Assembly (NCBI GenBank): GCA_022579005.1
Contig: MU401553.1
Coordinates: 1 to 64,000, forward strand
Direction: 5' to 3'
DNA from: Poronia punctata
Lineage: Eukaryota; Ascomycota; Sordariomycetes; Xylariales; Xylariaceae
DNA: 64,000 bases
Shown here: in pieces, positions 1 to 12,200 of the stretch
How positions within the stretch are numbered: position 1 is the first letter of the stretch
How the letters are laid out: each line of letters starts with the position of its first letter
The notes under the pieces: model-generated
The model's database searches: none
Seen by the model: the letters and a program-made list of their open reading frames with translations, nothing else
Told to the model about the DNA's origin: nothing
Program-made: the position numbers and the translations under genes

Positions 1-3000
1 CTTGCAATTAAGCGCGGCTGCCTTACAGCCGTTAACACTTGGACCCTGCGCCAATAGTAATTTTTACCCTGCGCACCTAGCAACGCTCTTCTATAATTAT
101 GGGCTCCGACCACGGCCCAAGGGGAGGCAGAAGTTTTTCGGATGAAAACGTCCTCTGGAGTCTCCCAGTACCCAGATATTATTAGCTTCCAGTTGCATAT
201 CGTAGTATGGGAGTAATTTGGCCCCAGCTGAACAGACAAGCCCTATCAGCCTTCTCGCAAACAATAAAATTGAGATTTCGGATCAGGCTTGAAGCCGTTA
301 CCCGTTAATAATCCGGTGGGCATATTCCATGCAGGCAACACACCGCTACTACGTCAGCACTACTTGTACTACTTACCGACTGCAGTACAACATGTATTTC
401 ATAGGTTAGGTACTATTTGTAGGGATGGTTCTTTCTTGTTCGGGCTCCCAATCTAAGTGTCGTTGACCAGAGCTGAGCTAAGCGTCTATTTTTGGGGCGG
501 GGTGACAATAAGCTTTTTAGCCTTGTATTTTCTCCTGATGACCTATGGTTATCATCCTTTGGTGACTTGCTGCAAGGGACAGAGGCGGCGACCATCTCTT
601 TTTCGAAGGCTTGTCCAGAGCCTTGCCTTTGGTTCCCTAGGAAGTTGCAAAAAGGGCAAAGGAAACCAGCTAATAAGTCTATACTCGTATACTCGTACCA
701 GCACAGACGTGAGAGCTGTTTATCATCACCATGGAGACACTCATATTACAGACAATTGGCCTCCTTGCCCCCAAAGGAACTATCTTTTCTTAGTATAAAG
801 CGTCTTTGGCCCTTCCAATGTTTATCTCTTCTGATCTAGCCAGGTCTAAATTGGGCTGTATATGGTGAGTCGGCGAGCACACATATTCCCAGTGCTGTAA
901 CCGTCGTCTTTCCAACCCCAACTCAAATGTCTCGATCTCAAGAGGCCATCACCGAGAAGAATGTTCGGCCCAGTTGCTTTAGGATACTCTACGATATATA
1001 AATTAAGTGTACTGTGTGAATACCAATCGAACGCGTGGCCTGAGCCTTCAACGGATATTATCAAAAACCAGCCGATCTAGCTACTGTGTTATCAGGGATA
1101 TGAGTGCGCATATGTAGTGCGTCGTTTTGTGATAGGTAGTAAGGTGTCGTGGGGGTCCCCAGAGAAGAAACCCCTGGACGCACTTTCGGCATGGCCGCCT
1201 AGTCATTTTTTAGTGGTTAGATAAAAGGAAAACGCATCCCAGGATATAATTCCTCCCACTACTACCAAAATTACGATACCTCATCTCATGGGTATTGGAC
1301 CTAGGTTAGTCTGTTGTCCTGATTCCACTGCGCTTTGGATACATTTCCATACGAGTGATGACTTGCAGACAATTGATTGAGAACGGAGCCCGGTCTACCA
1401 TCGCGACTGAAGAAAAAGTTGGTATGAAATAGAGGAGAAGTATTTTGGAATTGGGAAGGAGCCGACGATATGGGCTACTGGATACTGCGCTCGCTCCACT
1501 CCACCACGGTTGACGGATACCAGTTCGTTCCTGTCTCCTACAATGCGACGGTTGTATCCATCAGTGCTAAGTAGTGCGACCGCGACAATGTTTCAACAGA
1601 TAAGTAGGTAGCTTTGTCACATCTTGCCCGGTTCTGTGGATCGACAAAATCCTGGATTCATAATGGAATCGTTTATGGCCTCGGGTCTCATTCGGCTCGG
1701 ATACGGCGACTACTACAGGTATCTAATCAATATAGGCATCTCGAGTTGGCGTCGTCTTCCGGACGGCGTACACAAATACTTATAGTTATAGTCATCCTTT
1801 GTCGCGGTAGGTAGAGCAGAGAAGCATGTCTCGTCCCAAACGGCCGTTATGTGCTTCTTTTAGTCCCACAGAGGAAACCGGCGAAGCGTCTGCTTAGGGG
1901 AGCTTCGATTACCCGGGAAAGGACAGGATGTGCTAGGTGAGCAACTGAAGAAGCTTGGCATAGCGCACTACGAGTAGATCTTGGATGCCTTTACTCGTAC
2001 TCTCACTTTCTTTCAATGCTTCAAGAAACCCTGCTGTGTTCTCATAGTACCTAGTTTGTGCGTCAAATCTCAGCCGATACCCTACATGCTAATCTTCCCT
2101 TGTTATGTAAAGAAAATGATGAGTTGTCGAGAACACTCAAAATCGGGCGTCTAGCATCGTTCATGCTTATAGGCATACATTATCTCGATGGGTTTAAAGT
2201 GAAGTTGCCGGAAGTATCAACGAAATTACCACAAAAAGGGTCGCTTAGACATTTTGGGGTAGCCATATACGGCGCCGGTGACGCGTTGCGACATCTCCAG
2301 CCGGCCAGCAGTTTGAGTAATGTTGGTAACTTGGGGGAATGATTAGAACTCCCCTTCCCGACATACACCATGTTCTGATTATGTGGCTGACTGTGGATTT
2401 ATCCTCATACTATTAGCCGGGCGTATAGGGGTTTGGCCCGGTCGAAAGGTTTTGCGCTTCAATCCATCTATACTTTTCACTAAAGTAATAGAAGTCTATC
2501 AGCGAGGCTCGCCATGTGGTTCGGCTTACAGCTCAGTCCAGCCTCACTGGCATCTTGAAGCCAATGCGTATACTACCGGGCGCAAGGTAAATGGTACTTA
2601 ACATGTTAAACATATTTAACATTCATATCAATTGCGTCAGAATCTGTCTAAGGACCGGCAGCCAAACAAACCCCGAGTGCAACTTACGGCGTTCTCTTCT
2701 ACGGGCCGTCGTCTAACTACGAAGTAGTCTGTCATGCTTTAACTGTATGTAGGGTAGGTGGGCTATTCTGTAATAGTAGGGACGAGGTTACGTGTCGAAC
2801 AGCTTGGATATGTCAAGTCAACGATTCCAATGTATCCATCCAACAAGGAAAATCAAGGAACAAATCAGATCAAACAACAAAATGTAGCCAAAGAAATATC
2901 CTGTATTCGCCTTTTACCTACATACGAGGTAGTTAACAAGCTTTAGCTAGTACAACATAAGAAGTTTAGAATCATCTAGGCATTGCCACGAGATCAGGTC

Positions 3001-3303
3001 ACATGAGAATGGCTTTTGGAAAATAAAGCCGGAGCCTCGGAGTTAAGACCTGAGAGAAAGCCGTGCGGCGTTCCAGTGATTTCTAAACGGCCACAGCACG
3101 GACCAACTATGGATTACCTAACCACGCCTTAGCTTGGTGCTTTGCTCCATTTCGTCATTCACTAGGTGACAACTTCAACTTTTGCCTTTATTTCATACCG
3201 CAATCCCCGCGACTTATTGCCATCACCTACCACTTCCTAAACGGCAATAAATACCTTTGGTCCAGGAAACAATTCTTATATCGATTTCTGGCATTCAGAG
3301 ACA
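1..3303. other. Gene-free 5' stretch
   Basis: No reading frame here looks like a known protein. The open frames are short (largest about 115 codons at 492-839), overlap on both strands and have no plausible intron partners. The sequence contains scattered TACTCGTA words (682-698, 1992-2000). The last few hundred bases before 3304 must carry the promoter and 5' UTR of the GHITM-like gene. A degraded gene cannot be excluded by eye. Confidence 0.6.
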
Positions 3304-4414
3304 ATGTCGTTCAACATCACAGTCCGTCAAGGACCGGCGCGCCTTGCGACAAGGTTGCCCGAGCTCGCCAAATCCTCTCTCCGCAAATCCGCGCCCATCC
3401 GAAGCTTCCATCAACCCGCCACCAAGCCCTCAACATTCTTCACATCTCGAATCACGATATCACAAAGCCCGTTGCGGACGACGCCAAAGAATCCATTTTC
3501 GCAGTCGAGAGCATACAACCAGTACCAGACACCCCCAGCCGCCGACCAGGGCTCGCTCACACGGAGACTCCTAACAGGTGGCGCTATTTTCGGCGGCACC
3601 CTCGTCGCGATCAATGCCGTCTTCAACCGCGAGACTCGGGAGGATGGTGGAATGCCCGCGTTCGAGCGCTCCTATCTGAATTCGACTTTTTTGCACACTG
3701 GTCTAGGCATCGGTATTATTGGCCTTACAGCACGACAGATGGTCCAGACAGGATTCGTTTATCGGTTGATGGTGACGAATCCTTGGGTTATGGCCATCGG
3801 TGGTTTGGCCCTTAGCTTTGGCACTATGCTTGGAACGCGAGCTATCGAGCCCGAAAAGTAAGCTCAATGCCTGGCCCTCGGTTTTTCTGAGTCGAATCAC
3901 ATTTGCAGATGCTAACGTGGATATCAGCTACATTCCCAAGTATGCCCTCTGGACTGCTTTTAACGCCACCCAAGCAGCCTTCATTGCGCCCTTGATCGCC
4001 TTTGCTCCCGGTGCCCTCATCGCTCGTGCCGGTCTCTACACTGTCGCCATGATGGGTTCTATTGCTTTTGTCGGCGCTACTGCTAAGCAGGAGAAATACA
4101 TGTATATCGGTGGCCCCCTTCTTGCTGGTGCCGCCCTAGTCGCCGTCTCTGGATTTGCACCTCTGATCCTGCCGGCAACCGCCATTCGCACTCTGGCCTT
4201 CACTGAGAACATCTGGCTGTATGGTGGTCTCGCTGTCTTTGGCGGTTTCACCCTTTACGATGTGCAGAAGATTCTGCACCACGCCCGCCTGGCCGAGCGG
4301 GGCATCATTAAGAAGGATCCCGTCAATGAGAGCATTTCCCTCGAGCTCGACTTCCTAAACATCTTCATCCGCATGGTTCAAATCCTGATGATGCAGCAGA
4401 ACCGCCGGAAGTAA
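3304..4414 (+). CDS. Mitochondrial BAX-inhibitor-1 family (GHITM-like) membrane protein
   Basis: Two exons, 3304-3857 and 3928-4414, give 346 residues. The 70-nt intron has a GTAAGC donor, a GCTAAC branch site and a CAG acceptor. Splicing restores N-Y-I-P-K across the junction. The first ~85 residues are rich in Arg, Ser and Ala and lack acids, as expected of a mitochondrial presequence. They are followed by about seven hydrophobic segments, including the runs LHTGLGIGIIGLTAR and FGGFTLYDVQKIL, and a basic C-terminus (QQNRRK). This order fits the TMBIM/UPF0005 family, and the presequence points to the GHITM (MICS1) branch, whose animal member supports cristae organisation and proton/calcium handling in the inner membrane. 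The function in this fungus is inferred from the family. The downstream gene MsrA is convergent. Confidence 0.88.
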
Positions 4415-5289
4415 AGGAGGATAGTGGCTAATCGGGGAACCCGAGGATGAAAGAGCATGGTTTCCTTAATCCAGAAAGTGTCTACTAGGAGGTACTTTGA
4501 TTCTTTTTAGCATGATTTGTGAGACCCCTCTCTATATTTTGACGATGGCGAGGCATGGTCGTCCGGGCAAGACAGCTGAATTCCGTGTACCACTATGTAT
4601 ATATAAACAAAACAACCAAACAAAAAAATTGAGAAACTGAACAAGAAAAAATAGTGCCAGTGATATAACTTGCACTTGTATTGCAACATGTGATTATTCT
4701 CGTTCGTGTGAGTCTCCCACGCAAAGTCGGTTACCACGGGCCTAGTAGAAATTGGCAATGGCCACCTCGTCGACGGTCATCAAGCACTTCAGTACACATT
4801 TGACTGTCAATATAGTGTTAGCTTATCCTTCTTGTCCAATCCTTCATAGTATGAGGAAACTACATAAAGTGATATGGCAGAACATGAAGCGTCAAGTCAT
4901 CCATTAGAGTATGTTACAGAGGGTAGTTATCAATATCCTATGATTAAGGCCCTTGGCTTGGGGTCATGCTGGATTCAAGTATTCACTTGGCAAGAAGTGA
5001 TGGGAAAGTCTCTTCTCATATGCGTTCATCACTCAAGTATAGCACTTAGCACCTTGAAGGTCTTCATTTCTTGTTCAAATGAGGTGTATGTGTTATAATA
5101 TTAAATTTGACATCCTTACTTACAGTTCCACTTCTGTCGCCGTTACCGCCATAGGGACACACATCACCCGCCTGGTATCATATGAGACGACATATACAAT
5201 ATTTACCAGTTCGTCTATTTGCAGGTAAACATAGCATTATTCCTCTCCCTTCCTTACAAGACACAAACTCCCAATCAGCAACCTGATGT
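4415..5289. other. Convergent intergenic region
   Basis: This 875-base spacer lies between the stop codons of the GHITM-like gene (+) and MsrA (-), so it should contain both 3' UTRs. AT-rich runs near 4590-4660 could serve polyadenylation. I see no gene in it. Confidence 0.6.
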
Positions 5290-6095
5290 TCACTGCTGCT
5301 CCAGCGGCGCAAAAGTCCGCAAGAAATGACTAGGGCATTCATAGCCCCAGGGGTTCTTGTCAAGGTACAGCTGGTGATAGTCTTCAGCGTCCCACCATTG
5401 GCCTGCGGGGACGATCTCGGTCACGATCTTGCCCTTGTACCACTGTTCGTTGGCCTGTCTCGTGACTTCCTTGGCGATCTTCTCCTGCTCCTCGTTGTGG
5501 AAGTAGATGCCGCTGCGGTAGTTGGTGCCCGTATCCGGACCTTGTCTGTTCAGGGTGGTCGGGTCATGCATGCGGTAAAAGAACTCGAGGATCTGGCGAT
5601 ATGTGATGCGCGTAGGGTCGTAATGGATTTGCAAGGCTTCGTTATCTGGGTGGTTATTGCGTTAGGTTCATGATTCATCGTCTGTGTTAAAATGACACAC
5701 GAAAACTTACGTCCTGTCCTGCCGGTGCACACCTGCTTATAGTTGGGGTTCGTCGCATCGCCGCCGGTATATCCCACGCGTGTGTCGTATAGGCCCTTGT
5801 CACCAAAGTGCTTGCGGTACATGTGCTCGACACCCCAGAAGCAACCGGCGCCCACGGTGGCCTTCTCAGCTCCCTCGGGAACTGCGGGGCGTGGGGAGCC
5901 GCCGCCAGTGCTGGTGATACCCATTGCTGTGGACATTGGGCGGAAGAAGCGCTGGATGAACGAGGGCATAACAAATGCCATCAAGAAAAATGCTGCAGCG
6001 AGAGTAAGAAGCGTCGTGGTTGAGTGTATTATTTTGGTTCTACTAGGAGACTGTTTAGTGTTGTGTTTCTGGATTGATGATGTCCGTGGTGTCAT
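5290..6095 (-). CDS. msrA: Peptide methionine-S-sulfoxide reductase MsrA, N-terminally anchored
   Basis: Two exons on the minus strand, 6095-5711 and 5645-5290, give 246 residues. The 65-nt intron has a GTAAGT donor, a CCTAAC branch site and a CAG acceptor. The spliced join reads GRTGHNEALQIHYD, a conserved MsrA block. The catalytic motif GCFWG (Cys about residue 85) is present, and an expected aromatic/acidic stretch and a Cys (ECPSHF) lie near the C-terminus. The enzyme reduces the S-epimer of methionine sulfoxide in proteins, using thioredoxin. Unusually, about 55 residues precede the catalytic domain and include a hydrophobic segment at roughly 27-45, following a basic stretch. This could be a signal anchor or a mitochondrial targeting region. 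A second in-frame Met near residue 54 could give a soluble cytosolic form. Confidence 0.93.
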
Positions 6096-6817
6096 ACAAG
6101 GTAACGTGGTTTAGATTTAGGATAGTTGGCTATCTGCGGGCAATGCACTCGCTATATACAATTAGATGGGGGCGGGACGAGAACAATGCATAAAGAAAAC
6201 ACTCCGTTGACGTTTGCGACCGCCACCGAGCAATATATGTCTCCCCGAGATGGCGGGATGACAGTTTCATGTGTTCTATGACAAATCTAACCAGATACAC
6301 TAAATTCGATTGATTTAACCCCGCGGAAAGCTATTGCCCCCCGCCAAATGGGTGATCACGTCAGTGTGCAACGCCATAGCTCCTAGTTGATTCCAAATAG
6401 CTCCACAGTTGTAGGTAGTACATTTGAACCTTCATCCGTGTAACTGGGAGGTAAATGCGACTCGTAAGCTACTCCTGACACGCATAAAGATGTAAGTCTG
6501 GATTGAGTCTGACAAGTGTAGCAATGCGCTTAACTAGTCTTGAAGCCATCTATACCGAGCCCATGTTTTACATGCAAAGACATGTAATCATACGGCGCGA
6601 ACCGCGGTACAGAACTTTGAGCTGTCGGTACCCGAGAAAGCGCCAGCTACTGCGGCAGTACCCGCTGAACAAAGATCTCGCGTTATCTTATCTAACCTAG
6701 TTGCAGCTTCGTTACGCACATCCCACATTGCAACATTACGATACTCGAACCGCCTATCTACGAAGACATTCAACCAGACTAAAGGAATAATTCGTCTTGT
6801 AAACAACAACCGCCAAC
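6096..6817. promoter_or_regulatory. Divergent promoter region between msrA and eL33 gene
   Basis: This 722-base interval separates two divergently transcribed start codons, so it must hold both promoters and 5' UTRs. A TCTAACCTAG stretch at about 6690-6700 and a pyrimidine-rich leader lie shortly upstream of the eL33 ATG. Short open frames inside it (for example 6503-6700) resemble nothing known. No specific factor-binding site can be proven by eye. Confidence 0.45.
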
Positions 6818-7570
6818 ATGCCTACAGAAGCCGGTCACAGACGTGAGTGTGTCCACGCATATTACCAACCTACAGAGCTTTACTAATGATTGCTATTTTA
6901 AGTTTACGTCAAGTTAGTTCACCCGGCGCAACGCGAGCCCGCACGATATGAATATTGCGTACGGCGACGCGATGCAGAGGACAAGGCTAATACCGAGTGA
7001 CGAGCAGAGCCAGACACCTTGGCTACAGGCGTAACAAGCACACCACCCACCCGAACAGAAGCTTGGTCAAAATCGAGGGCGTCGACAACACCGAGGCTGC
7101 CAAGTACGTTGGTCCGTCCACGCCGTAGTGGGAAGCGCCACGTTGACGATTTGTAGCTTCTACCTCGGAAAAAGAATTGCTTTCGTCCACAAGGCACCCA
7201 AGGAGATCAGTACGTTTATCTATATTTATGATCAGTCCGACGTGGCATTATCCACCTGGTCTTTCTGAATATTGCTGACGTCACGGTTCGACAGGAGGCA
7301 CGAATACCCGAGTGGTAAGAAATTGAATGATCTGGTTCAAGCCTATGCTCTACTAGGCCAGAATACTGAACTACTACTGTCAACTAGATCTGGGGCAAGG
7401 TTGTCCGACCCCACGGTATGATCTTCCAGCGCTGCTATCTCCTAGTCCGTCAAGCTGACCAGCTCTCGCTAGGCAATTCGGGTGCCGTACAGGCCCGTTT
7501 CTCAGCGCCTCTGCCCACGAAGTCTTTCGGCGCCAGCCTCCGTGTGCTGCTGTATCCCTCGGCCATCTAG
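6818..7570 (+). CDS. rpl33: 60S ribosomal protein eL33 (L33/L35Ae family), seven exons
   Basis: Exons at 6818-6842, 6903-6912, 7008-7103, 7157-7209, 7295-7314, 7388-7415 and 7473-7570 give 109 residues, the usual family length. Every junction keeps frame. Donors are GTGAGT, GTTAGT, GTACGT, GTACGT, GTAAGA and GTATGA, and all acceptors end in AG. The product starts [12 protein letters not shown] and contains [34 protein letters not shown] and the C-terminal [14 protein letters not shown], an unmistakable eL33 pattern. The protein is part of the large ribosomal subunit. Exon 2 is only 10 nt. Several positions that are normally near-invariant differ: ARHLGYRR where yeast has GKHLSYQR, AVQARF for VVRAKF, and PSAI for PSSI/PSNI. 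The intact frame across six introns argues against a pseudogene. No single open frame covers the gene, so it is easy to miss. Confidence 0.9.
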
Positions 7571-9267
7571 ATCCAAAGAAATGTCTCCGGCAGAATGATT
7601 CGACGAGCCGACAAAACAATACGCCTCGTATAGATCAGGAAAGAGGGGGACGTTCGGGAGGCAATGTGACTCGCACATTTTATACCCCATGTGACGACAT
7701 ACAGCCTCCAATGTGCTCAAATCACATATCAAGAGGCCTTTGCGCCTCGATTGTAGGCTCACAGAGCCTTCCGTCACTCGAGCCAAACCAGATGTTCATT
7801 GCCAAAGGCTGTCTAAGAAGACAGCACTTTTGAGAAGCGATAGAACTAAAGCCTTACAGCCGAATGAATAAAAACCCCGAAACCAGCATCTACAATTGTG
7901 GATGCAAAGCAAAGAGCCATTAAATTTTCTCTGCGGTTGGCGCGCGCATGTGACATCTACGGTTGCGTCTCCCTGTCGGTGCCTATTAGTACCGCCGTGT
8001 GCCTATTTCGTTACGATATCCCACAGGTTGTTGTACCGGTGTCAAATTTGGCATATCCGACGAAGCTATGGGCAACGGCATGTTCTATATGTACGCTATT
8101 GAAGAACCGGAAGTTCCATTGCGTCATGATTTCACCAAATGTTGCCGTGTACGCAAGACAGTAACCTAGGTCAGTAAAATGTGCCTACGCTTCCGCTTAA
8201 TAACTCTTGACCGGTGGCTACGAACGATGTCCATTGATTGCCTATTTCATGAAGTATCTAATTGATCGCAATTGGCGGCTACGGACGCAACTAATATCCG
8301 TCTTCTTCTCCTAGACGTAACACTAGCAACACGGGCTATGATACTACATATTCAGGCAGGTTAAGTTACAGCCAAGGGTGTAACCTCACCTAGCAACCCA
8401 GCTTAGTTCATTGGCCGACTGCCGTCTTTCTTTCTCGGCTGTCGCAGAGTTGAGTCGGGTTACTTGATTGCGACCCGACGTTGCAATCCCACTTCCGAGC
8501 GGTACCTAGGTATCTGGCAAGGCTGTCCTATCTTTGATTCAGTACAACTTGGGTAAAGAAAGGCAAAAGTTTATCTAGTTAGCCGCTTCTTGCGGTAGGT
8601 ATATTTAAGCCGTTTCATTCCACGCCGGGAGTTCACGAGTGTGGGTTCGGGGGGGAAGAAAAGAGGTAGGCGGGATATTCCTTAAAAGTATAAATGCTAT
8701 CTTTAAAATATGTCTTGTCTAGCGGAAAGCAAAGAGAGGCAAGCTCTATCCTAATAAGAACCTTGCTTTATTCGGCAGCATTTGTTATGTTTTGTGTACG
8801 TGTTAGGTCAGGTAAGTTTTTGCGTATATGTTCCGACCTACCTACCTACTCTTGCTCTGTGTTTACTTGCACACATGTACTTGAACCTATCTTATACCTA
8901 TTAGATACCCTTTGCTTGTTGATTGACTGACAGCCAGGTTACAGTTATACGTGAATATATATTCGGTAACCGTGCTATGTAACGAAACACTTCGGAGATG
9001 AAGAGCCTTCAAGTTTTCTTTTCCTGCTGTCACCTGTACTATTGTACCACAAAGAAGAATTACTAATAAAAACCAAGTAGGTAACTAGTGTATTTACAGA
9101 CTTTATTCCCATAAGAGCAGGTCTTTGGTACCTACCCTACACAGCTTATCTCCTCCTCGCGAGACGAAGTCTAATCAAACTTATTTAGTTCGTTGTTCAA
9201 GGTTATTTAGTTGCTCGTCTAAGTAAGTAGCTAACTAAATTCTAATCGCCTACCCCTCACTCTGAGC

Positions 9268-9289
9268 ACCGGCGCCGCGCCGCGCCGGT
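9268..9289. repeat. GC-rich inverted repeat (hairpin)
   Basis: Perfect 8-base arms, ACCGGCGC and GCGCCGGT, flank a 6-base GC-only loop. It stands out as a GC island in AT-leaning DNA. No gene adjoins it, so a terminator or operator role is unsupported. Confidence 0.6.
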
Positions 9290-12200
9290 TAGCAAATGCC
9301 AAGGCGGGATTAGACTTGGTAAACAATGTACTAACCTAGTGAATTAACCTAAACCTAAACTTCCTAACCTAGGTGGTTGGTAAAGTTGAAGATAATTCAT
9401 AGGGGATCTCAGGATGGGGTTGATTAATATACCTATTTGGGATTGCGGGATTTCAAGCCGACAGGATAAATTGAAATTGGCTTAGAAAAAGGGAAAAGGG
9501 TAGAGTATGTTAACAACTCACTTTTAAAAGTCTGTGTAAATAAAGTGTAACATGGACATGTAGGAGAGAGCCTATTGCAGATTTGAATGAGGGACCGCAC
9601 AATTACTTTGACGAACTGGTTACCTAGGTACCTACGTATATAAGCGATCTCCAAAACGTGCTACGGTCACACGGACTAATAATACTCAATATATGTGCGT
9701 ATAAGACGATATTAATAGCTCAACTACCTCTCCACCTAGGTACTTATCCAATCTTTTAAGCGCAAAATCGAGACAAACTCATATTAACAAAGTAAAACCC
9801 CAGTGGGGGTGAATTAGAAATAGACATACACGCCCCTCCATCTAGTCTAGAATTTGGGGGGGGGGGGGGAGGCAAATATATTTCGTAGATAGAATCTCAG
9901 CTTCGAGACTCCCATATATAAATGAAAGAGCGGAGCGAAGATAGGTCACGGGGACTTTTACACAGCGCGGCGGTGTCCACTCGAGGTCAATATTAAAACG
10001 TTCTAGAAGAGTGCGATTCTCCCCTAGTCTAAAGTACTGTACACGTACAGCTAAACCAACCTGTATGTAACTAATAATAGGTCGGTAACATGTAACTCCA
10101 ACAACCTAGATGGGCCCTAACCTAGATACATACCTTACCTACATCATGTCTCTCGTCCCGAGGTTCAAGAAAGGAATAATCTCCCGGCAGGGTAGAAAGA
10201 TAACGTTAAGTCGTTGCGCACGAGCTGCATGCATCTGCCCCCCGCGCCTAGACTAGCCCATCTGCTGGGTAGGTAGAAAAAAGGTAATCAATATCCGCCG
10301 GGGGTCATTTGGACACAATATGGGGCTTGACCGGCCGGCCTTTGGGGTCGTATGCATTTCCTGGTACTGGTAAGATAGGCTGTAGTTATATAGTTTAAGG
10401 GTTAGAGAGACAAGCGAAAATTAACGAAAAAGGAGGCGAAAGTGAGCACGTGGCACGATGATCGTCAAAATGAGACAGATCTTTCTTTATTTTTATTTTA
10501 TTTCTTGGGTTTTGCTTCTGTCGATGGGGCGTTGGCTAAAGTAGGGAGGTAGGTTTTTTCTCATGGTCTCTTCTCGGGATGAATCGGTAGACAGTTGAGA
10601 AGTAGACGGCACAAACAATGCAACCCCCTTCCCTCCCTTCCCTATTTCCCCTCCCTTCCCTATTTCCTCGCCCTTCTCCCCTATGTGTAGGTCCGTCCAA
10701 CGCTGTGATTAAACTGAATATGCTATGATTAAAAAAGTACCAGACATTAGAGGGAAGGCCCCATTCCCCTGTCTCCATTGGCAAGTGCGAGGAGAACATG
10801 AATTTGTTGTTGGTGGTGACCCGGCGGCAGACGAGAACGTGGGGGACTACTGTACAACAAATAATTGATGGTGAATTTTTTGGTCCCCTGAACTCCGCCA
10901 TTATGCGCAAACTGTCACAGAAATAAATAAATAAAATGAAATCGCCATGCTGTGCGTTTCAAAAACATTCCATATCGTAACATCGTGAACCCGGCACATC
11001 GAAAGTCCGGGAATGTTGTTTTGGGGTGATGGTTTTTGGGACAGGATAGTGCCGTGACCTGCACATACTCTGTGTTTCCTTTCTTGAGAAGACGTTGACC
11101 GAGCAATTTGTATATGGAAAACCCTGGACTCCACAACGTGGTTGTTCCATTCTTCGTGGTTATCTTTCCAATATTCGCTTGTAGGCGACGTCGATGGTCC
11201 TTAAGTAGTGGCGCTTGGCAAAGGGAGCCCCGAAGAGTCTGCCAGGATCGGATCCCAGGTAGTGTAGAAGTGGTATTATATATATTGTCGATGATGAGTC
11301 CCATCGACGATATGTGGAGACGTGACTTATATGAGTAGGGCATGATAGGGGTTCATAGGATTCGTAACGTCTAGGGAGTTCGAGACCGTCATGTGGCGCT
11401 AGTTCCCGTCTAGACTGGGTATCGTGATTCGTAACTGAGTTACCGTCCATCTAGGCCTCGGCCAGACCATGGATATGTGGCCGATTCTGCGGATGGCAAT
11501 ACCAACAACTGCCGGTAGTGTATTCTGTACCGCAGTTTCCACACGTGTGCATATGCATCGTGTTTACAGGACTCCTAGCAGCCGAAGAACGTCTAGCAGC
11601 AAGAGATACTGGCGTCCTTGATCCTGCCATTGTGTAACGGTTTGATGTGACTTTGGTCTGATAAATATGCGTGAGGCCCGAGGGTGAGGATGTGCGTCTT
11701 TCTCGATTTGCGTGTAAGATATGTGCGCGTTTCTGATATCTTTTCGAGTTGATTAAAATATTATATAGTATTTGGTTCAGTTTATCCTACATTGGCCACG
11801 TTAGATCTTGAATTTTTCTGCGTCATCATGGGGCGATATATATAATAAGAAGCACTTGCTCCGTTGTTTTTTGCGCACGTAGGGTTCCTGATCTCCAGAA
11901 TATTCGACTGTAATGTGGCCAACACATACCTATGTGGCTAGATTCGAATCTGAATAGCGGGGTGATCAGTGTCTTAGACCAGATTCGCCGACGGTTTTTT
12001 GTTTTTGTTTTTAGGAAAATATCTTTCTTGACTTTCGGTAGGATAGACCCGAATGGTCAAAAATAGGATGGCCTTTTCTGGCGTGTGAAGCCTTTCCTTA
12101 ACCCTTTTTTCTTTTTCTTTTATGGTAAGTGTTGAGAGAAATATCTAGGTTTGTCGCTGAGAGTTGTCGATCGTTGCTCTTCTTAGGATCGGTATAAGAG

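Noticed and set aside
9856..9869. 14-base G homopolymer
   Set aside because: Isolated homopolymer; no structure or gene context, length may be uncertain.
10536..10910. 124-codon frame with GEGRGNREGRGNREGREGG repeat
   Set aside because: The repeat is the translation of a pyrimidine-rich simple repeat.
10915..11343. 142-codon minus-strand frame
   Set aside because: No recognisable motif, overlaps other frames, and no promoter or splice support.
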